Shown in pieces: positions 42,325 to 49,770 of a DNA stretch of 64,000 bases; the first letter of the stretch is position 1; every line of letters begins with the position of its first letter. The notes beneath the pieces were generated by a model. It did not search any database, was not told the DNA's origin, and saw nothing but the letters and a program-made list of their open reading frames with translations. A program made the position numbers and the translations under genes. Where the stretch lies: assembly GCF_900115685.1 (NCBI RefSeq), contig NZ_FOXJ01000005.1, positions 255,594 to 319,593 on the forward strand, written 5' to 3'. This stretch comes from Variovorax sp. 770b2 (GTDB lineage: Bacteria; Pseudomonadota; Gammaproteobacteria; Burkholderiales; Burkholderiaceae_C).

Positions 42325-42350
42325 GTCTCTTCGGTCTCTTCGGTCTCTTC
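42325..42350. repeat. Threefold 9-bp tandem repeat between paaI and paaK
   Basis: The unit gtctcttcg occurs at 42325-42333, 42334-42342 and 42343-42350 (last base differs). On the coding strand it is an A/G-rich GAAGAGACC array that begins in the paaI stop codon and lies just before the paaK ATG, so copy-number change would alter leader length. Confidence 0.7.
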
Positions 42351-42804
42351 AGGCGGCAACGGCGGGTCGGCCCTTGGCGGTGTAGGAGCGGCCGCGGAAC
42401 ATCGCGATGCGCTCGCCGCGCTGGTTGGTGATTTCGGTGTCGTACACGCCGGTGCGGCCGGCCTTGGAGACCTCGTGGCAGCGCGCGGTGAGCATGTCGC
42501 CCTCGCGCGCGGGGGCGATGAAGTCGATCGAGAAGCCCGAGGCCACGGTCAGCTCGTTGTACGAGTTGCAGGCGAAGGCGAAGGTCGAGTCGGCCAGCGT
42601 GGCCATGAAGCCGCCATGGCAGGTGGCGTGGCCGTTGAGCATGTCGGGGCGAACGCGCATCTCGATGGTGGCCTGGCCGGGGCCGACCTCGACGATGCGC
42701 ATGTCCAGGCCCTTGGTGGCGTTGTCGTTGGCGAGCATGCCGTCGCGCACGTACTCGGCCGTCTGCTGGGGCGTGCGGGTGGATTCGGGGGCGCTGTGGG
42801 TCAT
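42349..42804 (-). CDS. paaI: Hydroxyphenylacetyl-CoA thioesterase PaaI
   Basis: A hot-dog-fold thioesterase of 151 residues that rescues CoA from dead-end hydroxylated intermediates. The catalytic region NGHATCHGGFMATLADSTFAF holds HGG at 63-65 and Asp72. It begins three bases after the paaG stop region and is followed by paaK. Confidence 0.93.
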   Translation of the reverse strand: MTHSAPESTRTPQQTAEYVRDGMLANDNATKGLDMRIVEVGPGQATIEMRVRPDMLNGHATCHGGFMATLADSTFAFACNSYNELTVASGFSIDFIAPAREGDMLTARCHEVSKAGRTGVYDTEITNQRGERIAMFRGRSYTAKGRPAVAA

Positions 42805-42807
42805 GGC

Positions 42808-43611
42808 TCAGCGGTCCTTGAACACGGGCGCGCGCTTGGCGCGGAAGGCTTCGACGCCTTCGCGGTAGTCGTCGGCATTGCCCATCTCGCGCTGCAGGCG
42901 CGCTTCTTCGGCGAGGGCGGCCTCGAGGTCCATGTCCTGCGCGGCGGCCATCGCCTGGCGGGTCGCAACGAGGGCGCGGGTCGGCATGGCGGCCAGTTTC
43001 GAGGCGAGTGCGGCGGCCGCGTCGGGCAGTGCCGCGTCGTCCACGCACTGCCAGATGAGGCCGATGCGCGCGGCTTCTTCGGCGGGGAGCTTGTCGCCCA
43101 GCAATGCGATGCCGAGCGCGCGTGCCGAGCCCACCAGGCGCGGCAGCAGCCAGGTGCCGCCGGTGTCGGGCACCAGGCCGATCTTGGTGAAGGCCTGGAT
43201 GAAGCTGGCCGAGCGGCCGGCCACGACGAGGTCGCAGCACAGCGCGAGGTTGGCGCCCGCTCCCGCGGCAACACCGTTCACGGCGGCCACGACCGGCACC
43301 GGCATCGAGCGCAGGCGCGCGACGAGCGGGGCGTAGTACGTGGAGATCATGCGGCCCAGGTCCTTGGGCGCGGCGCCGGGCGTGGGGTCGGGCGCAACGG
43401 CGGGATCGGCGAGGTCTTGCCCGGCACAGAAGGCGCGGCCGGCGCCGGTGAGAACGACGCATCGAACGCCGTCGTCTCCGGCTGCGAGTTCCAGCGCGGC
43501 CATCAACTCGGCATGCATCTGCGTCGTGAAGCTGTTGAGCGCCGCGGGGCGGTTCAGGCTCAGCGTGCGGACCGCGCCGGCGTTGCTGGTGAGAACTAAA
43601 GGTTCTGACAT
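42808..43611 (-). CDS. paaG: Ring-epoxide isomerase / enoyl-CoA hydratase PaaG
   Basis: A 267-residue crotonase-fold enzyme, closest in pattern to PaaG, which isomerises the ring epoxide to oxepin-CoA. Oxyanion-hole segments are GAGRAFCAGQDL (56-67) and NGVAAGAGANLALCCDL (112-128). It is the first gene of the minus-strand paa run and faces the promoter region shared with paaY. PaaB/F-type hydratases are the main alternative, but the context favours PaaG. Confidence 0.9.
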   Translation of the reverse strand: MSEPLVLTSNAGAVRTLSLNRPAALNSFTTQMHAELMAALELAAGDDGVRCVVLTGAGRAFCAGQDLADPAVAPDPTPGAAPKDLGRMISTYYAPLVARLRSMPVPVVAAVNGVAAGAGANLALCCDLVVAGRSASFIQAFTKIGLVPDTGGTWLLPRLVGSARALGIALLGDKLPAEEAARIGLIWQCVDDAALPDAAAALASKLAAMPTRALVATRQAMAAAQDMDLEAALAEEARLQREMGNADDYREGVEAFRAKRAPVFKDR

Positions 43612-43659
43612 GGGGTGTCTCTCATCCTTGTGGGGGTACGAATCGGCTCGCAAACACTA

Positions 43660-43688
43660 TTGACCGACCGTTCGGTTGATTTTAGGAT
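43660..43688 (+). promoter_or_regulatory. Promoter for paaY with embedded TetR-type operator
   Basis: TTGACC (43660-43665) and TAGGAT (43683-43688) are 17 bp apart and make a good sigma-70 promoter. The inverted repeat ACCGA-CCGT-TCGGT (43663-43676) overlaps the -35 and spacer. Binding there by the adjacent TetR-family (PaaR-like) protein would block transcription, with phenylacetyl-CoA the known inducer in related systems. Confidence 0.6.
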
Positions 43689-43715
43689 CGAGCTCAATCC
43701 CGACACAAGCGGGTT

Positions 43716-43737
43716 GATTCAGGGCAAACCCTGAGTC
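43716..43737 (+). promoter_or_regulatory. Hairpin in the paaY leader
   Basis: GATTCAGGG-caaa-CCCTGAGTC can form a 9-bp RNA stem with one G-U pair and a 4-nt loop, about 25 bases before the paaY ATG and upstream of its AAAAAGGAG ribosome site. No U-tract follows, so it is not a terminator; an effect on mRNA stability is possible. Confidence 0.45.
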
Positions 43738-43761
43738 CCCCAAAAAAAGGAGACCGACCGA

Positions 43762-44364
43762 ATGCCCAGCTATTCCATCGACGGCGTGATTCCCGTCGTC
43801 GACCCGAGCGCCTACGTGCACCCCAGCGCGGTGCTGATCGGCGACGTGATCGTCGGCCCGAACTGTTATGTCGGCCCCTGCGCGAGCCTGCGCGGCGACT
43901 TCGGCCGCATCGTGCTGCAGGAGGGCTCCAACGTGCAGGACCACTGCTGCATCCACGGCTTTCCCGACAACGACACGGTGGTGGAGGTCAACGGCCACAT
44001 CGGCCACGGCGCGATCCTGCACAGCTGCATCGTGCGGCGCGATGCGCTGGTGGGCATGAATGCGGTGGTGATGGACGAGGCCGAGATCGGCGAGAAGGCC
44101 ATCGTGGCGGCCTGCGCCTTCGTGCCGGCCGGCATGAAGGTGCCGGCGCGCTCGCTGGTGTCGGGCATTCCGGCGAAGGTGAAACGCGAGCTCAGCGACG
44201 AGGAGATCGCCTGGAAGCTCGAAGGCACGCACGTCTACCAGGCGCTGACGGTGCGCAGCCTGGAGAGCCTGCGCGAGGTGGCGCCGCTCGCCGAAATGGA
44301 GGCGGAGCGCCCGCGTCTGCCGGCCATCGACGTGCGTTCGCTCATCGCCACGCGGCGCGGATAA
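43762..44364 (+). CDS. paaY: Phenylacetate-pathway hexapeptide thioesterase PaaY
   Basis: A 200-residue left-handed beta-helix protein of the gamma-carbonic-anhydrase fold (HPSAVLIGDVIVGPNCYVGPCASLRGDFG) with metal-binding histidines in VQDHCCIHGFP and GHIGHGAILH. PaaY hydrolyses CoA thioesters arising as dead-end products of the Paa route. AAGGAG lies upstream of ATG 43762. Transcribed divergently from paaG and followed by the regulator gene. Confidence 0.92.
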   Translation: MPSYSIDGVIPVVDPSAYVHPSAVLIGDVIVGPNCYVGPCASLRGDFGRIVLQEGSNVQDHCCIHGFPDNDTVVEVNGHIGHGAILHSCIVRRDALVGMNAVVMDEAEIGEKAIVAACAFVPAGMKVPARSLVSGIPAKVKRELSDEEIAWKLEGTHVYQALTVRSLESLREVAPLAEMEAERPRLPAIDVRSLIATRRG

Positions 44365-44431
44365 CCCGTCGCCCGCTTCATGCAAGATCGCGCGCTGCCC
44401 TCAACCGCTTGAATCCAAGGAACCAGACCCG

Positions 44432-45067
44432 ATGCCGCGTGGAAGATCCGCCACCTACGACGACCAGCGCGAGCTGATCCTCGCGCAGGCCGCCCAGCTG
44501 TTCGCGCGCCGGGGCTATCCCGCCACGTCGATGAACCAGGTGGCCGAGGCGTGCAACCTCTCGAAGGCCACGCTCTATCACTACTACAAGGACAAGAGCA
44601 GCCTGCTCATCAGCATCGCAGAGACGCACGTCTCCAAGCTGGCGGCGCTGGTGGCCGAGGAAGAGGCGTCCACGCACACCGATGAACAGCGCCTTCGCCG
44701 CTTCATCTACCGCATCGTCGAGGAATACGCCGGCGCGCAGGACGCGCACCGCGTGCTCACCGACGACGTGCGCTTTCTCGAAGCAGAAGACCGCGAGCGC
44801 GTGCTCGACAAGGAGCGCGAGGTGGTCGCGGGCTTTGCGCGCGCGGTGTCGGCGCTGCGGCCAGGGGCTCCGAGCGACGACCTGGCCAAGCCGCTGACCA
44901 TGCTGCTGTTCGGCATGATCAACTGGATGTTCACCTGGATGAAGCCGGGCGGAACGCTCGACCACGCGGCGATCGCGCCGATCGTGGCCGATCTGTTCCT
45001 CGGCGGCATCGGCGCGGTGAAATCGCCGGACTACGGCGATCGCGGCCGCGCAGGCCGCGATGACTGA
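44432..45067 (+). CDS. paaR: TetR-family regulator of phenylacetate genes, PaaR-like
   Basis: A 211-residue TetR protein: helix-turn-helix at about residues 10-58 (RELILAQAAQLFARRGYPATSMNQVAEACNLSKATLYHYYKDK) and a helical ligand domain. Its place after paaY and the ACCG/CGGT operator in the divergent promoter match the TetR-type PaaR that represses paa genes in betaproteobacteria and responds to phenylacetyl-CoA. Its stop abuts the stop of the convergent SDR gene. Confidence 0.85.
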   Translation: MPRGRSATYDDQRELILAQAAQLFARRGYPATSMNQVAEACNLSKATLYHYYKDKSSLLISIAETHVSKLAALVAEEEASTHTDEQRLRRFIYRIVEEYAGAQDAHRVLTDDVRFLEAEDRERVLDKEREVVAGFARAVSALRPGAPSDDLAKPLTMLLFGMINWMFTWMKPGGTLDHAAIAPIVADLFLGGIGAVKSPDYGDRGRAGRDD

Positions 45068-45871
45068 TCAGGCCGCCTTCAAGTAGCGCGCCGCCGGCTT
45101 GCTGGTCTGCGACGCGCCGAACAGCTTGGCGCCCGCATCGACGAAAGTCGCGAGCAGGGCTGCATCGTTCACCGACGGCAGGGTGATCGGCTCGCCCAGG
45201 TCGAGGCCGGCCAGGGCCGCGTCCACGCAGTCTTCGGCGGCCATGATCGTGCCTTCGGCCAGTGCCGACATCGGCACGCCCGAGAGCTCCCAGATATCGG
45301 TGGCCGTCGCGGCCGGCAGCACCAGCTGCACCTTCACGCCGGTGCCCGCCACTTCATCCTGCAGCCCGCGCGTGAACGCGACCACGAAGGCCTTGGTACC
45401 GCTGTAGATGCTGCTGATCGGCAGCGTGTGGAAGCCCAGCACCGAGCCGATGTTCACCAGCGTGCCGCGGTCGCGCGCCTTGAAAGCGGCCAGCGCGGCG
45501 TGGCTCAGGTGCGCGAGGGCGTTGATGTTCACGTCCAGCATGCTTTGCAGCTGCGCGGTCGTGGTCTGCGCGACGGGCGCGAGCGTCGAGAGGCCGGCGT
45601 TGTTGACCAGCAGCGTGACCGATGCGTCGGTGGCGATGACTTGGGTCACGCGCGCGAGGTCGTCGGCAACGGCCAGGTCGGCCGCGAGCGTCTTCACTTT
45701 CACGCCGTACCCGGCGCGCAGAGCGGTCGCGACTTCTTCCAGCAGGTCGGCGCGGCGCGCCACCAGCACCAGATCGTGGCCGCGGCGGGCCAGGCGGTCC
45801 GCATAGATCTTGCCGAGGCCGGCCGAGGCGCCTGTGACGACGGCGGTGCCGAGGGTTGCTTGTTCGCTCAT
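45068..45871 (-). CDS. SDR-family oxidoreductase
   Basis: A 267-residue short-chain dehydrogenase: TGASAGLGKIYADRLARRGHDL for cofactor, NNAG, Ser in NIGSVLG, and YSGTK as the Tyr-Lys pair. The TGASAGLG pattern with Arg-Arg after it suggests NADP(H). Divergent from a TetR gene with two palindromes between them, so it is probably repressed by that protein. ATG 45871 is chosen; ATG 45883 is in frame, and neither has a strong ribosome site. Confidence 0.87.
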   Translation of the reverse strand: MSEQATLGTAVVTGASAGLGKIYADRLARRGHDLVLVARRADLLEEVATALRAGYGVKVKTLAADLAVADDLARVTQVIATDASVTLLVNNAGLSTLAPVAQTTTAQLQSMLDVNINALAHLSHAALAAFKARDRGTLVNIGSVLGFHTLPISSIYSGTKAFVVAFTRGLQDEVAGTGVKVQLVLPAATATDIWELSGVPMSALAEGTIMAAEDCVDAALAGLDLGEPITLPSVNDAALLATFVDAGAKLFGASQTSKPAARYLKAA

Positions 45872-45917
45872 GGGGAAATCCATTCAAAGGGGGTTGGAAG
45901 GTGGTTGGGGCTACAAG

Positions 45918-45933
45918 CATGATGACCATCATG
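45918..45933. promoter_or_regulatory. TetR-type operator 1 (SDR/TetR divergent promoter)
   Basis: CATGATG-AC-CATCATG, a 7-bp perfect inverted repeat, lies about 50 bases before the SDR start. It shares the CATGAT half-site with operator 2; centres are about 31 bp apart, three helical turns. Confidence 0.65.
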
Positions 45934-45946
45934 TTTGAAGTGGCGA

Positions 45947-45966
45947 AGCATGATGGGTATCATGCT
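45947..45966. promoter_or_regulatory. TetR-type operator 2 (SDR/TetR divergent promoter)
   Basis: AGCATGAT-GGGT-ATCATGCT, an 8-bp perfect inverted repeat about 48 bases before the TetR ATG. With operator 1 it suggests cooperative binding and autoregulation. Confidence 0.65.
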
Positions 45967-46013
45967 TAACGTCAACCGAGGTCCTGAAGTACCCCGGAAC
46001 AGAAAGAGGTCAC

Positions 46014-46592
46014 ATGCGATACCCAGCAGCGGAAACCGCCGAAAAGCACCAGAAGATCCTTGCCGAGGCCTCGCGCCTGTTCAAGGAGCGCGGCTTCGAC
46101 GGCGTGAGCGTGAGCGAGATCATGAAAGCCACCGGCCTCACGCACGGGCCCTTCTACAACCACTTCGATTCGAAGGAAGCGCTGATGGCAGAGTGCATCA
46201 CGCACTCCGGGGACGCCGCGCTCGCCGACCTCGATGCGGCCGGCGAAACGCCCGAAGGCATGCGCGCCTATGTGCGGCAGTACATGAGCCCGGACCATCG
46301 CGACGGCCGGGCCGACGGCTGTCTGGTGGCGGCGTTTGCGGCGCACTCGGGCCAGCCGGGCAGCGAGCAGGGCGTGGGCGCGCCGCTGACGGCGTACCTG
46401 AAGTCGGTCATCGACCGGTTCGCGAGGAACTTCCCATGGCGTTCCAGGAAGAACGCGAAGGGCGATGCGATCCGCATGCTCGCGTCGATGTACGGCGGCG
46501 TGGTGCTGGCCCGCGCCGTGGACGACGAGGCCCTGTCGGAAGAAATCCTGCGCGAGGTGCTGGCCGGCCTTCAGTCGGCGCCGAAGGCCTGA
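46014..46592 (+). CDS. TetR/AcrR-family regulator
   Basis: A 192-residue repressor with the helix-turn-helix at about 14-56 (ILAEASRLFKERGFDGVSVSEIMKATGLTHGPFYNHFDSKEAL). The THGPFYNHF signature and the C-terminal domain resemble the NemR/YxaF-like branch, which often guards genes for electrophile-reducing oxidoreductases. That fits the divergent SDR. AGAGG precedes ATG 46014. One base separates its stop from the convergent VWA gene. Confidence 0.87.
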   Translation: MRYPAAETAEKHQKILAEASRLFKERGFDGVSVSEIMKATGLTHGPFYNHFDSKEALMAECITHSGDAALADLDAAGETPEGMRAYVRQYMSPDHRDGRADGCLVAAFAAHSGQPGSEQGVGAPLTAYLKSVIDRFARNFPWRSRKNAKGDAIRMLASMYGGVVLARAVDDEALSEEILREVLAGLQSAPKA

Positions 46593-46593
46593 C

Positions 46594-47631
46594 CTAGAGG
46601 ATGCGGTTGAACCAGAGCAGCGACAGCCCCGCCGACAGCAGCGTGAGCACCGCCGCGCCGAGCGCGAACAGCGCCGAGATTTCCGTTTCCTTCTTCTCCA
46701 CGGTGAGCTTGGAGCTGAGCGTCTCGTAGACCTTCTTCAGGTCGTTCGCGGTGCCCGCGTAGAAGTACTCGGCATTGGTCTTGTTGGCCACGGCCTTGAG
46801 CGTCTCCTCGTCCAGCCGCACGCGCATCGACCAGCCTTCGAAGCCGATGGTCTCGCCATCGACCGTGCCCACGCCCACTGTGTAGATGCGCACGCCGCGG
46901 TCGGCCGCGGCCTTGGCCGCGTCGAGCGGATCGACGCCGGTGGTGCGCTGGCCGTCGGTCAGCATGATGATCGCGGCCGAGGTGAAGGAGCCGGGCGCCA
47001 CGGGGGTGAAGTCCTTGAGCTTCTTCTCGGTCTGGTCGATCGGCGTTCCGCGCTGGCGGCTCGGTGCGCTGAACTGCTCGACGTCGATGCCCGCATCGGG
47101 GAACAGCGTGGCGAGCGACACCACGATGGCGTTGCCGGTGGCGGTGGCGCGCTGCAGCTGGAAGCTGTCGATGGCGGTCACCAGGTCGTCGTGGTTGGTG
47201 GTGGGCAACTGCGCCACCTGCGCGCTGCCCGCGAAGGCGACGATGCCGACCTTCACGGTGCGCGGAAGATCCTTGATGAAGCTCTTGGCGGCCTCCTGCG
47301 CCGCCACCAGCCGGTTGGGCAGCACGTCGGCCGCGCGCATGCTGCCCGAGACGTCCATCGCGAGGATGATGGTCTGCTGGTTCGAGGGCAGCATCACCAC
47401 CGCCATCGGCCGCGCCGCGGCCAGCAGCATCGCGGCCATGGCCAGCAGGAACAGCAAGGGCGGAATGTGCCTTCTGAAGCTCTGCCCGGCGCCCATCGCC
47501 TCCCGAACGATCGAGAGGCTCGCATAGCGCACCGCCAGCTTCTTCTTGCGGCGGATCAGCCAAACATAGAGCAACACCAGCAGCGGCAACGCCGCCAGCA
47601 GCCAGAGGAATTGAGGCCAGAGAAAGGTCAT
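46594..47631 (-). CDS. VWA-domain membrane protein, BatA-like
   Basis: A 345-residue inner-membrane protein with two N-terminal helices (about 5-25 and 57-76), a von Willebrand A domain with the MIDAS motif DVSGSM (Asp93, Ser95, Ser97) and a C-terminal helix. It is the last gene of a protease-moxR-DUF58-VWA operon. Such MoxR/VWA systems act as chaperone-like modules for envelope or metal-dependent complexes; the client here is unknown. It overlaps the DUF58 gene by four bases. Confidence 0.88.
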   Translation of the reverse strand: MTFLWPQFLWLLAALPLLVLLYVWLIRRKKKLAVRYASLSIVREAMGAGQSFRRHIPPLLFLLAMAAMLLAAARPMAVVMLPSNQQTIILAMDVSGSMRAADVLPNRLVAAQEAAKSFIKDLPRTVKVGIVAFAGSAQVAQLPTTNHDDLVTAIDSFQLQRATATGNAIVVSLATLFPDAGIDVEQFSAPSRQRGTPIDQTEKKLKDFTPVAPGSFTSAAIIMLTDGQRTTGVDPLDAAKAAADRGVRIYTVGVGTVDGETIGFEGWSMRVRLDEETLKAVANKTNAEYFYAGTANDLKKVYETLSSKLTVEKKETEISALFALGAAVLTLLSAGLSLLWFNRIL

Positions 47632-48614
47632 GCTGCCACCGCCTTCACATTGCCCGAACCGACGCGTGTGCGGCGCTTGCGCAGGTCGGCAAAACGAACG
47701 ATGGCTTCCACCAGGTCGTCACTGGTCGAGAGCTCCAGGGCGTCGACGCCGGCTTTGGCGAGCGAGGCGCGCAGCGTCGCCTCGCGCTCGGTGGCCAGGC
47801 GCGCAAAGCGCTTGCGAAAACCGGCATCGTGGGTGTCGACCCACAGCTGCTCGCCGGTCTCTGCATCCCGCAGCGGCACGAGGCCCAGGTCCGGCAGTTC
47901 GAGCTCGAGCGGATCGAAGAGGCGCACTGCGATCACCTCGTGCCGTTGCACCAATTGGCCGAGCGGGCGCTCCCAGCCGGGCTCGCTCAGGAAGTCGGAC
48001 ACCACGAAGACGGTGGAGCGGCGCGGCATCAGCGTGGCGGCGGATTTCAGCAGGTCGTCCAGGCGGGTCATTCCTTTCTGCGCGGGGCCGTCCGCCTTGT
48101 CGGCGCGGCGCTCCATCGCGTGCAGCAGGTGCAGCACGTGGCGCCGGCCGCTGCGCGGCGGGATCACGGCTTCCAGGTCGTTGCCGTAGACCAGCGCGCC
48201 GACCCGGTTGCCGTGGCGCGTGAGCAGTCGCGCGAGCACGCCGACGAAGCCGGCCGAGATCTCGCGCTTGGCCTTCAGGCCCGAGCCGAAGTCCACCGAG
48301 CGGCTCAGGTCGAGCACGAACCAGGCGGCCATCTCGCGGTCTTCGGTGAAGACGCGCACGTGCGGCGTCTGCAGGCGGGCGGTGACGTTCCAGTCGATGT
48401 GGCGCACGTCGTCGTGGTGCTGGTATTCGCGCAGGTCCGCCAGATCGAGGCCGCTGCCGCGCATGAGCGTGCGGTAGTCGCCCTGCAGCAGGCCGTCGAG
48501 GCGACGGATGACCGTCCATTCGAGCCGGCGCAGCGCGCGCTCGGCGCCGCCGGCTTCCGCTGCAAGCCGTTCGTCGTTCGCGGCCGCAGGGGCCTTACGC
48601 CACCAGCTTTTCAT
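47628..48614 (-). CDS. DUF58-domain protein
   Basis: A 328-residue protein with the DUF58 core: LREYQHHDDVRHIDWNVTARLQTPHVRVFTEDREM followed by a VWA-like fold (FVLDLSRSVDFGSGLKAKREI). DUF58 proteins travel with MoxR ATPases and VWA proteins. Its first 16 bases are repeated exactly at the end of the moxR gene 130 bases away, with a short element between them, so the original junction was probably a direct overlap. Confidence 0.87.
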   Translation of the reverse strand: MKSWWRKAPAAANDERLAAEAGGAERALRRLEWTVIRRLDGLLQGDYRTLMRGSGLDLADLREYQHHDDVRHIDWNVTARLQTPHVRVFTEDREMAAWFVLDLSRSVDFGSGLKAKREISAGFVGVLARLLTRHGNRVGALVYGNDLEAVIPPRSGRRHVLHLLHAMERRADKADGPAQKGMTRLDDLLKSAATLMPRRSTVFVVSDFLSEPGWERPLGQLVQRHEVIAVRLFDPLELELPDLGLVPLRDAETGEQLWVDTHDAGFRKRFARLATEREATLRASLAKAGVDALELSTSDDLVEAIVRFADLRKRRTRVGSGNVKAVAA

Positions 48615-48744
48615 ATGGATTCGGGAACACCGCGGAACCGGCTTTGCCGGGCCGCAGGTGTTGTCCCCTGCAAGGGGGTTGGCGCAGCGACACGAAGTGC
48701 GCGAAGACTGGGGGTGTGCTCATTTCAGGCCACCAGCTTTTCAT
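48599..48744. mobile_element. Short intergenic element bounded by 16-bp direct repeats
   Basis: gccaccagcttttcat occurs at 48599-48614 (DUF58 start) and 48729-48744 (moxR end), exactly 130 bp apart. The 114 bases between contain small hairpins such as CCCTTGCAGGGG and GGCAAAGCC (minus strand) and resemble a G/C-rich non-coding repeat I recall in Comamonadaceae genomes. No transposase. Insertion with duplication of the moxR/DUF58 overlap explains why both reading frames remain whole. Confidence 0.6.
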
Positions 48745-49750
48745 GTTCGAGCGGTTTGGGTGGAGCGGGAATGGCCCGCATGATCTTCTCGATCAGGCTG
48801 TCGGGCGTCAGGCCTTCGGACAACCCTTCGTAGGAAAGCGTCACGCGATGGCGCAGCACGTCGAGCACCAGCGCGGTCATGTCCTCGGGCAGCGCATAGC
48901 TGCGCCCGCGCAGCAGCGCGAGCGCACGCGCGCCCTCGGTGAGGCTGATGCTGGCGCGCGGGCTCGCGCCGAAGGTGATGAAGCGGCGCATGTCCTTCAG
49001 GCCGTGCTTCTCGGGGGTGCGGGTGGCCGAGACGAGCTTCACCGCGTACTGGATCAACGAAGGGTCGACGTACACGCGCCGCGCCTCCGCCTGCAGCGCC
49101 GCGAGCTGCTCGGTGGTGGCGACCGGGCTGGCCTCCACCGGCGGGCCGATCACGCGCTGGACGATCACGAACTCTTCCTCGTCGCTCGGGTAGTCGACCA
49201 GCACCTTCATCATGAAGCGGTCCACCTGCGCCTCGGGCAGCGGGTAGGTGCCTTCGGTCTCGATGGGGTTCTGCGTCGCCATCACGAGGAAGGGCCGCGG
49301 CACCTTGTGGGTTTCGCCGGCGATGGTGACCTGGCGCTCCTGCATCACTTCGAGCAGCGCGCTCTGCACCTTGGCCGGCGCACGGTTGATTTCGTCGGCC
49401 AGGAGCAGGTTGGCGAACACCGGGCCCAGCGAGGTGCTGAATTCGCCCGTCTTCTGGTTGTAGATGCGCGTGCCCACCAGGTCGGCCGGCACCAGGTCGG
49501 GCGTGAACTGGATGCGCTTGAAATGGCCGCGCACGGTGTCGGCCAGCGTCTTGATGGTGAGCGTCTTCGCCAGCCCCGGCACGCCTTCGACCAGCAGGTG
49601 GCCGCCCGCGAGCATTGCGACCATCACGCGCTCCAGAAAGCGGTCCTGGCCCACCACCACGCGCTTGACCTCGTAGAGGATCTGCTCCATCAGCTCGGCG
49701 GTGGCGGGCGCGGTGGAGAAGGTCGACAGGGGAGGGGTCTCTGTGCTCAT
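48725..49750 (-). CDS. MoxR-family AAA+ ATPase
   Basis: A 341-residue AAA+ ATPase with Walker A GVPGLAKT (56-63), Walker B LLADEINRAPAKVQSALLEVMQE and sensor segment LVMATQNPIETEGTYPLPEAQ, followed by the AAA_lid_2 domain. Works with the DUF58 and VWA partners encoded downstream. Its last codons (HEKLVA) lie in the 16-bp repeat that also forms the start of the DUF58 gene. Confidence 0.93.
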   Translation of the reverse strand: MSTETPPLSTFSTAPATAELMEQILYEVKRVVVGQDRFLERVMVAMLAGGHLLVEGVPGLAKTLTIKTLADTVRGHFKRIQFTPDLVPADLVGTRIYNQKTGEFSTSLGPVFANLLLADEINRAPAKVQSALLEVMQERQVTIAGETHKVPRPFLVMATQNPIETEGTYPLPEAQVDRFMMKVLVDYPSDEEEFVIVQRVIGPPVEASPVATTEQLAALQAEARRVYVDPSLIQYAVKLVSATRTPEKHGLKDMRRFITFGASPRASISLTEGARALALLRGRSYALPEDMTALVLDVLRHRVTLSYEGLSEGLTPDSLIEKIMRAIPAPPKPLEHEKLVA

Positions 49751-49770
49751 GCGAAGGGCTTTCGAAGAAA

